A DNA stretch of 64,000 bases, taken from positions 1 through 64,000 of the forward strand of contig JABFRB010000019.1 of assembly GCA_013141385.1 (NCBI GenBank), given 5' to 3'. Made by a program: the position numbers and the translations under genes. Positions 53,046-63,007 of the stretch are shown one piece after another. Within the stretch, counting starts at the first letter, position 1, and every line of letters begins with the position of its first letter. The stretch is from Bacteroidales bacterium (GTDB taxonomy: Bacteria > Bacteroidota > Bacteroidia > Bacteroidales > Tenuifilaceae). Below the pieces are notes generated by a model, which was given only the letters and a program-made list of their open reading frames with translations, did no database searches and was not told where the DNA came from.

Positions 53046-56000
53046 TTATTGCTTAACAACTCTCATTGTATGACGCTTAATGCCATCATTTACAACTAAA
53101 ATATACACTCCATTTTGGAATTCAGAAAGATCAACCTCATTGGAAGAGCTATTCGAAATATTTGGTTTCGAGTAAATCTTAGCTCCAGTAATTGAGTAAA
53201 CATCAATTGATCTAATACTTCCTTCACTCTTTATGGTTACTATCCCGGTTGTAGGATTTGGGTAAGCACTAATCATTCCAGATATAGTCTCAACATTCTG
53301 CTCAATCAACTGAGGTGCAGCAACTCCAGAGAATGTTAATCTAATGTTAGGACGGTAACTTGTAACAGTTGCAGTACCTGTTGGGGCTGTGTTATCAGCC
53401 CTTATATACATGTGTTTGCTTGTTGCAGTGGTGTAACGACAAGCTGGACCTGTACTTGTACCTGCACCGGTTCCGGTGTAGTTAGTCTCAACAAGAACCA
53501 GTACATTGTTTGCGGTATAGTTAAATGATGTGGCTAGACTGAATGCCTTCCATGCATTAGCAGTTGTTCCAGCCATAGTACCGTTATAAACTAATGTAGC
53601 ACCTGAAATTGCTGTTGCCCATGTTGAAGCAGCAATGGTAGTGGCGGTTGTGGTCTTAATGTAAATCTTAACGGGAACGCTGTATGTTAAACTTATTGTT
53701 GGGTACCACTCAACCATATTGATTGTTCCTGTTCTACCTATCTCAGCAGCAGTGTAGAGTGATGCGCTCCTCTCGTAGCCATAGTAGCAGCTAAGTGGGT
53801 ATCCTTGAGTTGCAGTACCGGTACCAATTATTACAGTTGTTCCTGTACCTAATGTTGTGAAAGAAACCTGTGAGCCGTAAGCTGTTCCGTTGGCATTAAT
53901 TGCATAAGCCCTTACATAGTAAAGAGTACTTGCTGTAAGTCCTGTCATGGTTGAAGTGTATGTTCCTGTTCCTGATCCAGTTACAACTTTGCTGTTTGCA
54001 GTTGTTGGATTTGCAGTTATTGCATAGCAAATGCCTCTTTCAGTAACGGTTGCACCACCATCGGCAGTTACATTACCACCACTTACCGCAGAACTTGACG
54101 TTATGCTTGAAGCAGCAGTTGTTGTAACGGTTGGGGTTGTTGAACCACCACCACTAGTAATTGAAATGTTATCGATATACCAGTAGTCAATCTGGTATAG
54201 GTCACCATCAGCAACAAGAGCAAAATAGGTATTGTTTGAATTCAGGTTGGTTGTTACAGTTACGTTAACAGTAGTAGCAGCAATGTTTGTAGCCGATGTA
54301 GCAACAGACCAGCTGGTATTTGTCCAGGTTGATTTATCATTTGAGGTTTGTAGACGTAAAGTAACACCAGCAGCATAAGCATCAAGCATGTGTTTGAAGG
54401 AGAATGTTACTTGGCTAACCCCAACGGTGTTAACAGGAGCAGTGATGATTCTGGTTGTGCCTGGGTTAATTTGTTGGTATGTACATTTTAGCTCATAGGC
54501 AGCACCACCAGCAGTTGCAGTATTCGACATGCTCCAACGCTCGGTAATACCCGTTCCAGTATTTTGGGTTGTCCATTGGCTTGGTAGGGTTGAGGCTGCA
54601 AAATTCTCAGTAACTGGTAGCGTTAATGAAGTTGGATTTGCTGAGGTCGTAAAAGTCATATTGAGACCATAGGTTGTACCAACAGAGTTAACAGCAACTA
54701 CTCTATAATTATAGGTTGTATTTGCGGTTAAACCAGTTAAAGCGGCAGTAATACTTGTTGGTGTTGCACCAGTTAAAGTATTTGGATTACCGTTAATTGT
54801 AGAACCATAACTCGTTGTTAAACCATACTGGAAGGTAATAGTTGTTGTAGCGTTATTTGCTGTAACAGTACCGTTCAAAGTAGCAGTTGTGTTTGAAACA
54901 GCAGAAGCGGCAACTGTAGTAGCTGTTGGAGCAGCAGGAGTAACGGAACCACCCATGAAATCAAAAGTGATGGTTTTTGTTGTAGTATTTTCAACAATAT
55001 TGGTTATTGGTTTTGCAGTAGCAGCACCAGCCCATGATTTCATCCAAGGAGTAGTTGCATCCGTAAATGAAGTTTTTGCACCTGAACCTGGGAATGGACA
55101 ACCAGCTCCATTAATTGTACCATAAGTAGCTGCTGTTGAACCAGGATTGGTTGTAGCATTTGCACAAACAGGGTACATTTTTTGAGGATACGTTGCATTT
55201 ATAGCTGTTGTACCAACACTTGCATGAACATGGTATATAATTAGACCATGACCTGGTATGTTAGCATCAAAACCAACTAGCTGGCGGTTCTCCATAATCC
55301 AATATTCATTGGTTGTAGCAGAATTAATTTGGTAGAAACTTTGATTAACCTCTGCATGTGTTACAGTAACTACTTGTGCTGAGCTTAGAACTGTTGCGGT
55401 AGCCCAACCATAAACCTTAACTTTGGTGTAAGCGTTATGTTGCGCTGGGGTAATCCCGTTATTATTCCATGAACCAGAAGCCATCATATCCCATTTTCCA
55501 GTACCATCAAATTGACCACCAGTAGCATAATCAGTGTCATAATAATCTGGTGAACCTAGTACATGTCCAAATTCATGGCAAATTACGCCAATGGCAGTTA
55601 ATGTTGTTCCTGAACTACCACTTAATTCAGGTGAACAAGAGTATTTGCTAATGGATTTTCCATCTTTTGTAACTGGAGAAGCAAGACTCCAAGCATGTGA
55701 CCATATAGTATTAGCAGGTGCACCGGCCTCTTCACCGTAACCAGCGAATATAATATAAACACCATCAACCGTTCCATCGCCATCATTATCAAAATCGGCA
55801 AAGTTAACCGAGGCATCAGCTGCATTTATGGCCTCAGATACTAAGGCTCTTGGATTAACATCGTAACCGGAAGCATCATTTGCTCCATAATAAGCCATGT
55901 TATTTGCAGCAGTATAAGGACCAGCAACGGTAACGGTTAAATTAAATTGGTTATAAGAACTTTCATTATAAAAATCCTTAACACTACCTGTTGCTCCACC

Positions 56001-56522
56001 AGTAGTATACCCAACCTGATTGAATAGATTGTTAAATTCTGTTTGTGTTTTCGTAAATGCCTTATCGGTATATCCCATAAGGATACAAATCAATTTTCTT
56101 GCACCAGTTGTCGGGAATACTTTTTGGCTTTCAGCAGATTTTATTTCAAAGATGCTTTTCATCAATGAAACTTGGCTTTTGCTGTAAAATAAGCCTTTTT
56201 GTGCTTTTGCTAAAAAGTTTAACTCATCAGCTTTTCTGGAAGAAATGTCGCTAACGGCAATACCTGAAAGGTTAAGATCTCCGCTTGCATTTAACATTGC
56301 ATACTCAAAAACGCCTTTACTATTACGTAAAACGGTGTAACCATCGAGGGTTTGAGCCCATTTTACTTTTTCGTCACCTTTAAGAATAACGGTGATGGTT
56401 GTTCCATCAGGTTGTTTTACTTGGACTGGGTAGGGATATGCCGACACAGCCAGAGCCTGATTTGTCATTAGTCCTGCAAATAGCATACAGAACATAAAAA
56501 CAACTTGTAAAGTTTTCTTCAT
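53046..56522 (-). CDS. Type IX-secreted M6 family metalloprotease with FN3 domains
   Basis: This 1158-residue protein has a signal peptide, then a propeptide-like stretch, then an M6 (immune inhibitor A-like) catalytic domain with zinc site HEFGHVLGSPD (His316, Glu317, His320, Asp326). Two or more fibronectin type III-like Thr/Ala-rich modules (TATTVAASAVSNTTATLNG, TTAASSITSSSAVSGG) follow, with a carbohydrate- or protein-binding-like module between them. The C-terminal 75 residues (ISAYPNPTTGIVTI, then GVYILVVNDGIKRHTMRVVK) are the type IX sorting domain. The protein is secreted to the surface or medium and digests proteins. It is a single gene with a terminator. Confidence 0.92.
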   Translation of the reverse strand: MKKTLQVVFMFCMLFAGLMTNQALAVSAYPYPVQVKQPDGTTITVILKGDEKVKWAQTLDGYTVLRNSKGVFEYAMLNASGDLNLSGIAVSDISSRKADELNFLAKAQKGLFYSKSQVSLMKSIFEIKSAESQKVFPTTGARKLICILMGYTDKAFTKTQTEFNNLFNQVGYTTGGATGSVKDFYNESSYNQFNLTVTVAGPYTAANNMAYYGANDASGYDVNPRALVSEAINAADASVNFADFDNDGDGTVDGVYIIFAGYGEEAGAPANTIWSHAWSLASPVTKDGKSISKYSCSPELSGSSGTTLTAIGVICHEFGHVLGSPDYYDTDYATGGQFDGTGKWDMMASGSWNNNGITPAQHNAYTKVKVYGWATATVLSSAQVVTVTHAEVNQSFYQINSATTNEYWIMENRQLVGFDANIPGHGLIIYHVHASVGTTAINATYPQKMYPVCANATTNPGSTAATYGTINGAGCPFPGSGAKTSFTDATTPWMKSWAGAATAKPITNIVENTTTKTITFDFMGGSVTPAAPTATTVAASAVSNTTATLNGTVTANNATTTITFQYGLTTSYGSTINGNPNTLTGATPTSITAALTGLTANTTYNYRVVAVNSVGTTYGLNMTFTTSANPTSLTLPVTENFAASTLPSQWTTQNTGTGITERWSMSNTATAGGAAYELKCTYQQINPGTTRIITAPVNTVGVSQVTFSFKHMLDAYAAGVTLRLQTSNDKSTWTNTSWSVATSATNIAATTVNVTVTTNLNSNNTYFALVADGDLYQIDYWYIDNISITSGGGSTTPTVTTTAASSITSSSAVSGGNVTADGGATVTERGICYAITANPTTANSKVVTGSGTGTYTSTMTGLTASTLYYVRAYAINANGTAYGSQVSFTTLGTGTTVIIGTGTATQGYPLSCYYGYERSASLYTAAEIGRTGTINMVEWYPTISLTYSVPVKIYIKTTTATTIAASTWATAISGATLVYNGTMAGTTANAWKAFSLATSFNYTANNVLVLVETNYTGTGAGTSTGPACRYTTATSKHMYIRADNTAPTGTATVTSYRPNIRLTFSGVAAPQLIEQNVETISGMISAYPNPTTGIVTIKSEGSIRSIDVYSITGAKIYSKPNISNSSSNEVDLSEFQNGVYILVVNDGIKRHTMRVVKQ

Positions 56523-56871
56523 AACATTAATTAGGTTAGGTTAATACATTAATTCAATTGTGCTCAAAATAAATATCTTTATTCACACAAATACATATGT
56601 GGGCAATATATGACTTAACAGAAATTATGTCAACATAAAACTTGAATATTTATGCTAATCACAATAGTGTTTGACCAATCTAATTCTATAATATGTGCGT
56701 TTTGTTGGTTTTGTAATATGGGTTTAAACAAAATTAAGATTTAATCTATATTATTGTTTATATGTGCTATTATAATTCTTCTTTTTATGTATTTATAATA
56801 TATATTGCTTTTATGTCCTCCTTTTTGTCGTATTTTAATCATATTTAGATGTTATTTGACTTAACAGAAAT
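56523..56871. other. Long AT-rich intergenic region with a 15-base direct repeat
   Basis: There is no gene in this region. TGACTTAACAGAAAT occurs at 56611-56625 and again at 56857-56871, the second directly before the kbl terminator. The rest is strongly AT-rich. It would contain the upstream control region of the M6 protease gene. Confidence 0.5.
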
Positions 56872-56906
56872 AAAAAACCCTTGCTTTTTAGGGCAAGGGT
56901 TTTTTA
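56872..56906 (-). terminator. Rho-independent terminator after kbl
   Basis: AAAAACCCTTGC and GCAAGGGTTTTT form a 12-bp stem with flanking A and T tracts, so it ends kbl on the minus strand. Confidence 0.85.
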
Positions 56907-56924
56907 TTTTTACCTCTTTAATTA

Positions 56925-58121
56925 TCAAATTGCACCTAGTTTCTTCCCAACCTTTGCGAACTTTTCAACAGCAAATTCAACCTGCTCTTTACTATGAGCG
57001 GCACTAATTTGAACTCTAATTCTGGATTTTCCTTTCGGAACAACAGGGTAATAGAACCCTATAACATATATACCCTCTTCGAGTAAAGCATTTGCAAACT
57101 CCTGTGAAAGTTTAGCGTCATTAGGAAGATGCCCGAATAAAACAGGAACAATTGAATGAACTCCAGGTACAATTCTAAAACCAGCGTCTGTCATTCCTTT
57201 CCTAAATATTTGGGTGTTCTCAAAGAGTTTATCTCGTAGCTCTGTGGTTTCTGACAGCATATTTAAAACCTCAAGGGTTGCACCAGCAATTGAAGGAGCC
57301 AAGGAATTAGAAAATAGATATGGCCGGGAACGTTGACGCAGCATCTCAACAATTTCTTTACGACCCGAGATACAACCTCCTGATGCACCTCCAAGTGCTT
57401 TCCCAAATGTAGTAGAAATTATATCAACACGTCCAATCGCATTGCAATACTCATGAGTACCTCGACCTGTTTTACCAATAAATCCAGTGGCATGTGAATC
57501 ATCAACCATTACAAGCGCATCGTACTTATCTGCTAAATCGCATATTTTATCGATTTGTGCAATAGTTCCATCCATGGAAAAAACACCATCGGTAACAATC
57601 AGTTTATACCTTGATTCACAAGCATCCTGAAGAACTTCTTCAAGATCGGCCATATCATTATTCTTATACTTAAAGCGTTTTGCTTTACAAAGTCTAACGC
57701 CATCGATTATTGATGCGTGATTAAGCTCATCGGAAATAATCGCATCCTGTTCCCCAATAATTGGTTCAAATATGCCCCCATTTGCATCAAAAGCAGATGA
57801 GTAAAGAATAGTATCCTCTGTACCCAAAAAAGCACTTAACTTATTTTCAAGATCCTTATGAATTTTTTGAGTTCCACAAATGAATCGTACCGAAGACATT
57901 CCAAATCCATACTCCATAAATGCCTTATTTGCAGCATCAATTACTCGTGGATGAGATGATAATCCAAGGTAGTTATTTGCACAAAAGTTAAGTACTTTCT
58001 TTCCATTTGCGATTATGTCAACCCTCTGAGGGGTTGTAATAATTCGTTCCGTTTTATAAAGCCCCTCATTATGAATGGATTCAATCTGCTGCTTTAAATC
58101 CTCTTTTATTTTCCCGTACAT
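56925..58121 (-). CDS. kbl: Glycine C-acetyltransferase (2-amino-3-ketobutyrate CoA ligase)
   Basis: This is a 398-residue PLP enzyme, the same length as E. coli KBL, with which it shares most landmarks: [55 protein letters not shown] and Lys241 in [11 protein letters not shown]. It interconverts 2-amino-3-oxobutyrate plus CoA and glycine plus acetyl-CoA in threonine breakdown. No threonine dehydrogenase gene is next to it. I chose the ATG at 58121 because of the family length and a promoter box 39 bases upstream. Confidence 0.93.
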   Translation of the reverse strand: MYGKIKEDLKQQIESIHNEGLYKTERIITTPQRVDIIANGKKVLNFCANNYLGLSSHPRVIDAANKAFMEYGFGMSSVRFICGTQKIHKDLENKLSAFLGTEDTILYSSAFDANGGIFEPIIGEQDAIISDELNHASIIDGVRLCKAKRFKYKNNDMADLEEVLQDACESRYKLIVTDGVFSMDGTIAQIDKICDLADKYDALVMVDDSHATGFIGKTGRGTHEYCNAIGRVDIISTTFGKALGGASGGCISGRKEIVEMLRQRSRPYLFSNSLAPSIAGATLEVLNMLSETTELRDKLFENTQIFRKGMTDAGFRIVPGVHSIVPVLFGHLPNDAKLSQEFANALLEEGIYVIGFYYPVVPKGKSRIRVQISAAHSKEQVEFAVEKFAKVGKKLGAI

Positions 58122-58159
58122 AACTATATTATTATTTGAGATGTTTTTAAAAAATTTTT

Positions 58160-58167
58160 CAAATGTA
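58160..58167 (-). promoter_or_regulatory. Bacteroidota -7 box (TACATTTG) for kbl
   Basis: On the minus strand TACATTTG matches TAnnTTTG exactly, with a TTTG 23 bases upstream, slightly longer than usual. Confidence 0.5.
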
Positions 58168-58316
58168 GAATATTTTCTACTTATAAATTTCAAACCTGCT
58201 AATAAGCAGGTATTTTGAGAAGACATGCGTTTTTTGTAAAAACACCCAGTGTTCGTAAATTTAACTATTTAACGGTCAATGAAAAAAAACTACACCACAA
58301 TTCGTGCGAAGATGCT

Positions 58317-58345
58317 TGTTTTTTTAAATTCATTCGCTATATTCG
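58317..58345 (+). promoter_or_regulatory. Promoter-like TTG-N18-TATATTCG
   Basis: TTG at 58317-58319 and TATATTCG at 58338-58345 (one mismatch from TAnnTTTG) lie 40 bases ahead of the 245-residue gene. Confidence 0.35.
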
Positions 58346-58385
58346 CACGTTATCAACAGCTATCTAACAACCAAATTCGACCAAA

Positions 58386-59123
58386 ATGCCTTACAGACGC
58401 TTACCAAACACTGACATTGCCAGAATAAAGGCTCTAACCGTAGCCTACAAGAAAGCAAAGGAGCTTCCTCCTTTTAAGCTTGCATTCTCCCAAAGCACAT
58501 TTGCCAAAATAGAACTCTTCATTAACTCGTTTGAAAAAGCGATGATTAATTATAAAGCAGCATATAATAATCAGGTTGAAAAAAATAAGGATTACGTTGC
58601 TTTAATGAAAAAAGCAAAAATTTACCTTTCTCACTTCATTCAGGTAGTTAATATGGCTATTTCAAGAGGAGAACAGCCTGAAAAAATAAGATCCTTATAT
58701 GGAATGGACGTAGATGAACAAAAAATTCCATCATTGAATACCGAAAAAGATCTTGTGGATTGGGGCAAGAAAATTATTGAAGGCGAAGCAAAACGCATAC
58801 TTAATAATCAACAACCTATTACAAATCCTACAATTGCTGTCGTTAAGGTCAGATATGAAAATTTTGTAGATTCTTACAATCATCAAAAAATCTTACAACA
58901 AAATACTCAGCGTATGCTGAACGAACTTGATGCGCTCCGTACAAGGGCTGATGAGATTATCCTAAGCATTTGGAACGAGGTTGAAGCATCATTTAAAGAT
59001 TTACCCGATGATTTAAAAAGAGAGAAATGTACCGAATACGGCGTAGTTTACGTTTATCGTAAAAATGAGTTAAAAGGATTACAATTACTCGAGCGAAGTT
59101 TATTCGATTTTGCGGATCATTAG
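58386..59123 (+). CDS. Helical cytoplasmic protein of unknown function
   Basis: This 245-residue protein is almost all alpha-helical, with basic coiled-coil-like segments (FINSFEKAMINYKAAYNNQVEK, then NTQRMLNELDALRTRADEIILSIWNEVEA). There is no signal peptide or membrane segment. The last part ends with YGVVYVYRKNELKGLQLLE. It resembles conserved Bacteroidota hypotheticals, but I cannot name a family. Its 3' end overlaps the convergent CPBP protease gene by 24 bases. Confidence 0.6.
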   Translation: MPYRRLPNTDIARIKALTVAYKKAKELPPFKLAFSQSTFAKIELFINSFEKAMINYKAAYNNQVEKNKDYVALMKKAKIYLSHFIQVVNMAISRGEQPEKIRSLYGMDVDEQKIPSLNTEKDLVDWGKKIIEGEAKRILNNQQPITNPTIAVVKVRYENFVDSYNHQKILQQNTQRMLNELDALRTRADEIILSIWNEVEASFKDLPDDLKREKCTEYGVVYVYRKNELKGLQLLERSLFDFADH

Positions 59124-60002
59124 TCCTTCGCTTTTTATTTTCACCAGAAGTGCTAAAACGGATATTATACTTATAATACCCAATGGCCACAAAACCGTTA
59201 ATCCACCAACATTTTCTGCCTCAGCAGGAAGATTTCCTTTGTAAATCAGTGTGTATCCAATAATTGCAATAGAATTATTAATAAAGTGGGCAATTATTGG
59301 TAACCATAATGATCCAGACCAGACTAAAAGGTAGCTGAAAAGCACTCCAAGCGCAAATCGAGGTATAAAGCCTTGAAACTGGAGATGCATTGCACTAAAG
59401 AGTGTTGCGGAAATAATAATTCCCCAAAAAGTCTTACCAGTAAGTTCCGCAAAGACTTTTTGTAAAATTCCTCTAAAAATCAACTCTTCACCAAGAGCTG
59501 GAAGTACAGCAATCATAAAAATATTTACAAGAACTCCTCCAAAACTATTCACTTGCATAAACGCTTTTGTTAGCATTTGTGCCTTTTCCTCCATACCATT
59601 CATCCATTCTGGAAGATTAATTTGTTCGTTTAGCGATGCCAGAAGATTTATTGCAGGGAAGGCAAATAGTACTGTAAGAGCGGTAAGAAAACCTAAATTG
59701 ATATTTATCTTTTTAAAACCCAGATAATTTTTAGGATCTGAAGAAAAATAAATAGCCAATAAAAATCCGGGTGCGATAAATAGACCTATCGCCTGACATA
59801 TCTGTAGGATTTTCAAAGAAACTATTGATTCATGTATTGCTGGATTCGGATTTGAAAGATAGGTCATTGAGGCAGAACCATATATAACAAAAACAATCAA
59901 TATACCTATAAACATAAACAATAGCATACCTGTAAGGCAAAACATTAAGGTTAGCATTATTTTCATCGAGGGTGTTGATTCTCTGAAATATGTAGATATC
60001 AT
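59100..60002 (-). CDS. CPBP family intramembrane metalloprotease
   Basis: This 300-residue protein has about seven transmembrane helices and the CPBP/ABI motifs: GEELIFRG (Glu172, Glu173, Arg177), FSAMHLQF and AHFINNS. Related enzymes cleave membrane proteins or prenylated substrates. Its first helix is preceded by a short basic stretch. It converges on the helical protein gene and its stop lies inside that gene. The S23-type hairpin repeat lies just upstream of its start. Confidence 0.88.
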   Translation of the reverse strand: MISTYFRESTPSMKIMLTLMFCLTGMLLFMFIGILIVFVIYGSASMTYLSNPNPAIHESIVSLKILQICQAIGLFIAPGFLLAIYFSSDPKNYLGFKKININLGFLTALTVLFAFPAINLLASLNEQINLPEWMNGMEEKAQMLTKAFMQVNSFGGVLVNIFMIAVLPALGEELIFRGILQKVFAELTGKTFWGIIISATLFSAMHLQFQGFIPRFALGVLFSYLLVWSGSLWLPIIAHFINNSIAIIGYTLIYKGNLPAEAENVGGLTVLWPLGIISIISVLALLVKIKSEGLMIRKIE

Positions 60003-60016
60003 AAGAGATTTTTAAA

Positions 60017-60099
60017 ATGAACTAAAATAATTCGAGAATCTAAAGTTGAAAACTATACTAACTTTAAATACTCTAGGCACTCGAAGTACTCTGGACACT
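60017..60099. repeat. Solo copy of the S23-element hairpin repeat
   Basis: TCTAAAGTT at the left and AACTTTAAATACTCTAGGCA at the right pair across a 12-base loop, with ACTCGAAGTACTCT continuing the right arm. The right arm shares CTAGGCACT, GAAGTACTC and related units with the copies at 25131-25206 and 25578-25670; the left arm is more decayed. No four-helix gene is attached, so it is a solo or remnant copy between divergent genes. Confidence 0.6.
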
Positions 60100-60152
60100 A
60101 ATATAATTCGCAAATATACTCAAAGGGTTTAGATAGGTTTCAGAAGAGTATG

Positions 60153-60160
60153 TATTTTTG
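60153..60160 (+). promoter_or_regulatory. Bacteroidota -7 box (TATTTTTG) for dus
   Basis: TATTTTTG fits TAnnTTTG exactly, 23 bases before the start codon. An AAGGAG element at 60176-60181 follows and decides the TTG start at 60184. Confidence 0.5.
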
Positions 60161-60183
60161 TGTGCTAAAAAACCCAAGGAGAA

Positions 60184-61203
60184 TTGAAAATAGGAAGTGT
60201 TGATTTAGGCAATTTGCCGCTTTTTCTGGCACCAATGGAGGATGTCACTGATCCTTCGTTCCGATTTATGTGCAAAAAATTTGGTGCAGATATTATGTAC
60301 ACGGAGTTTATAAACGCCGATGGGCTAATTCGTGATGCACGAACAAGTGTTGCTAAGCTAAATATCTTTGATTATGAGCGTCCAATTGGAATTCAACTTT
60401 ACGGGCATGAGATTGATAGCATGGTTGAGGCAACACGAGTTGCAACTACTGCAAAACCTGATGTTATAGATATTAACTTTGGTTGTCCTGTTAAAAAAAT
60501 TGCTAATCGCGGCGCAGGTTCAGGTATGATGCGAGATGTTCCTAAGATGGTTGAAATGACCCGCCAGGTTGTAAATGCAACAAATATTCCTGTAACCGTT
60601 AAAACCCGCTTAGGCTGGGACGATAGCAGTAAAAATATTTTAGAGATAGCCGAAAGGTTGCAAGATGTGGGCATTACAGCGTTAACAATTCATGGACGAA
60701 CTCGTGCTCAACTTTACAAAGGAGAGGCTGACTGGACTCTGATTGGGGCGGTTAAAAGCAACCCAAGAATGGCAATACCAATTATTGGCAATGGTGATAT
60801 TGATAGCCCCGAGAAGGCAAAACTCGCTTTTGATACTTTTGGTGTTGATGGAATAATGATTGGACGAGCAACCTATGGAAGGCCTTGGATATTCAAAGAG
60901 ATTAAGCACTATCTTGAGACTGGTGAAAAACTGAAACCATTCTCAATTCCTGAAAAAGTTGAACTCGCTAAATTTCATTTATCAAAATCACTGGAAACAA
61001 AAGGCGATAAAACAGGCATCCTTGAACTTCGACGACATCTTACATGCTATTTTAAGGGATTGCCTCACTTTAAGGAGCTGCGTCTTAAACTGGTAACATC
61101 AATGGATCCGCTTGAAATTATATCACTACTTGATCAAATTGAAGAAAAATATGCGGAATTTACGCCTGACGAAACAGTTAATCCCTCTCCTTGGGCTTTT
61201 TAA
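60184..61203 (+). CDS. dusB: tRNA-dihydrouridine synthase (DusB type)
   Basis: This 339-residue FMN enzyme has LFLAPMEDVTDPSFR near the start, the catalytic Cys101 in DINFGCPVKK, TVKTRLGWDD, ALTIHGRTRAQLYKG and IGNGDI...GIMIGRATYGRPW for flavin phosphate binding, as in DusB. It reduces uridines in tRNA D-loops with NADPH. The start is TTG, chosen because AAGGAG sits 2 bases upstream and no ATG is near. It has its own promoter box. The precise position it modifies is by analogy. Confidence 0.9.
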   Translation: MKIGSVDLGNLPLFLAPMEDVTDPSFRFMCKKFGADIMYTEFINADGLIRDARTSVAKLNIFDYERPIGIQLYGHEIDSMVEATRVATTAKPDVIDINFGCPVKKIANRGAGSGMMRDVPKMVEMTRQVVNATNIPVTVKTRLGWDDSSKNILEIAERLQDVGITALTIHGRTRAQLYKGEADWTLIGAVKSNPRMAIPIIGNGDIDSPEKAKLAFDTFGVDGIMIGRATYGRPWIFKEIKHYLETGEKLKPFSIPEKVELAKFHLSKSLETKGDKTGILELRRHLTCYFKGLPHFKELRLKLVTSMDPLEIISLLDQIEEKYAEFTPDETVNPSPWAF

Positions 61204-61214
61204 TTTAATATAAA

Positions 61215-61937
61215 CTAAAAAACCATACACAACCCTGCATTACCCCCTAATCCATTAACATAAGGGTAAACTGCAATTTTTTTACTTTTAAACGGTTTCC
61301 AATTTCCGAGAGGGTTAACGTACCAAACTAATTGTGTAGAAATCATTCCAACTCCTGCTCCTACAAGAACATCGGAAAGCCAATGTCTATTATTCGTTAT
61401 TCTTAATATTCCTGTTGCAGTGGAGAAGCCATAGCCTGAAAGGGCTAATAACCTGTTTGAGTCCTTATATTCAAGGTATAATGCGGTAGCTCCAGTAAAG
61501 GACTGTCCTGTATGACCAGATGGAAAGGAAAAGGGTGATCCGTTCGGTCGTGTAATTTTGGTTGTCTTTTTAAGACTTTGAACAATTATAGCGGTTAAGA
61601 TCTCTGAAATCGCTAAATTTTTCGTTTGTTGAAAAACTTCGTTTTTGGTTTTTGATGAGTAAATATCTGCAATATATAATTGTGCAATTGGAACATACTG
61701 AATATAATCATCAATTTTTGTATTGGTTTGAATTTTTGAACTTTGTACTTTCTGCTGAAAGTATTCTCTAAAATTTGTCTCCTTAATAACTATTCCCGTA
61801 ATACCTAGTGATACAGGTATAATCATCGATTTTGCGAAACCGTATTTGGGTACAAAATCCTTTTTCACAGAATCAATCTGAGCAAAAAGAGTTGTTTGAA
61901 TAAGTACAAGAAGACAACTGGTAAGTTTTACCATCAA
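61215..61937 (-). CDS. PAP2-family phosphatase
   Basis: This 240-residue protein has an N-terminal hydrophobic or signal segment and the three PAP2 motifs: KITRP, FPSGHTGQS, and R(x5)HxxxD as RITNNRHWLSD. All catalytic residues are present. It probably removes phosphate from a lipid phosphate such as undecaprenyl diphosphate or phosphatidic acid on the outside of the inner membrane. It converges on dusB and lies 83 bases after the terC-like gene on the same strand. Confidence 0.88.
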   Translation of the reverse strand: MMVKLTSCLLVLIQTTLFAQIDSVKKDFVPKYGFAKSMIIPVSLGITGIVIKETNFREYFQQKVQSSKIQTNTKIDDYIQYVPIAQLYIADIYSSKTKNEVFQQTKNLAISEILTAIIVQSLKKTTKITRPNGSPFSFPSGHTGQSFTGATALYLEYKDSNRLLALSGYGFSTATGILRITNNRHWLSDVLVGAGVGMISTQLVWYVNPLGNWKPFKSKKIAVYPYVNGLGGNAGLCMVF

Positions 61938-62020
61938 TGAACTTTGTTAAAATATTGTAATGAAAGATAATATCATTTTAATAAAAACAGTAGTCTCCTT
62001 AATAACAGTATTTAAGATTA

Positions 62021-62743
62021 CTAATTTTCCTCAGCCAATTTACGCCGAGCACGCATTTTCATATTAATTATCTCAACAACAACAGAGAAAAATAGCGCAA
62101 AGTAAATATAACCCTTCGGTATCTCGTAGTGAAAAGCCTCTAGGGTTAGCATAAAACCAATAAGTATAAGAAATGATAGTGCAAGAACCTGTAAAGTTGG
62201 ATGTCGGTTAATAAAGTTGCTAATAAATCCTGAGAAATAGATCATTACAATCATTGATATTACAACAGCTCCAATCATTATAGGAAGCTGATTTGAAAGG
62301 CCAATTGCTGTAAGGATAGAATCAAATGAGAAAATAATATCAAGCAAGACAATTTGAAGAATCACATAAAAGAATGAAGTTGCTTTTCCATTCTTTGTAA
62401 TATGCTCTTCTCCTTCAATCTTATCGTGCATTTCAGTAATACTTTTGGCAATTAAGAAAATGCCACCAAGAAGCAAAATCAAATCGCGAATTGAAAAACT
62501 AAAACTCCCAATTGTAAACAATGGATTGGTGAGTCGAATAATGTAAATGATAAACGATAAAAGGATAATTCTAAATAAAAGGGCAAACAGCAATCCAATA
62601 GTTCTAGTTTTTTTCCGGTCTTGCAGTGGAAGCTTATTGGTAACAATAGAGATGAAGATGATATTATCGATACCCAGCACAATCTCTAGTAGAGTGAGGG
62701 TAAACAATGAAACATATGTTTCGGGTTGAAAAAGAAAATCCAT
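62021..62743 (-). CDS. TerC/YgdQ-family membrane protein
   Basis: This 240-residue protein has seven transmembrane helices. LEIVLGIDNIIFISIV in helix 1 and DIIFSFDSILTAIGLSNQ carry the conserved acidic residues of the TerC family, which take part in metal (manganese) export or insertion of metal into exported proteins. The C terminus is basic (KMRARRKLAEEN). It is probably in the inner membrane. The metal is inferred from the family. Confidence 0.88.
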   Translation of the reverse strand: MDFLFQPETYVSLFTLTLLEIVLGIDNIIFISIVTNKLPLQDRKKTRTIGLLFALLFRIILLSFIIYIIRLTNPLFTIGSFSFSIRDLILLLGGIFLIAKSITEMHDKIEGEEHITKNGKATSFFYVILQIVLLDIIFSFDSILTAIGLSNQLPIMIGAVVISMIVMIYFSGFISNFINRHPTLQVLALSFLILIGFMLTLEAFHYEIPKGYIYFALFFSVVVEIINMKMRARRKLAEEN

Positions 62744-63007
62744 ACTTAAAAGATTATTTTATTTATAAATGATTTGCAGATAAAGAGCCACAAAAGTAGC
62801 AAATTGTATAATGCTGCAATAACTTTTTGATGACATCTCACAACGATTAAACTATTTTTATAATTCTTTATCAAACAACTATATAAAAACATTTGTTTTA
62901 ATCTTCTTTTGCATTCAGAAGTTAACATTACTGTTTAAAATCATTTAGTTGTATTATTTTTACCGAATAAAATCAACAGAAAAAAGCTATAAATCATAGA
63001 ATATTTT

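Noticed and set aside
53046-56522. Long frames on the opposite strand of the Thr/Ala-rich protease (for example 54889-55125)
   Set aside because: They are low-complexity shadows of the repeated FN3-like segments with no start context or conserved motif.
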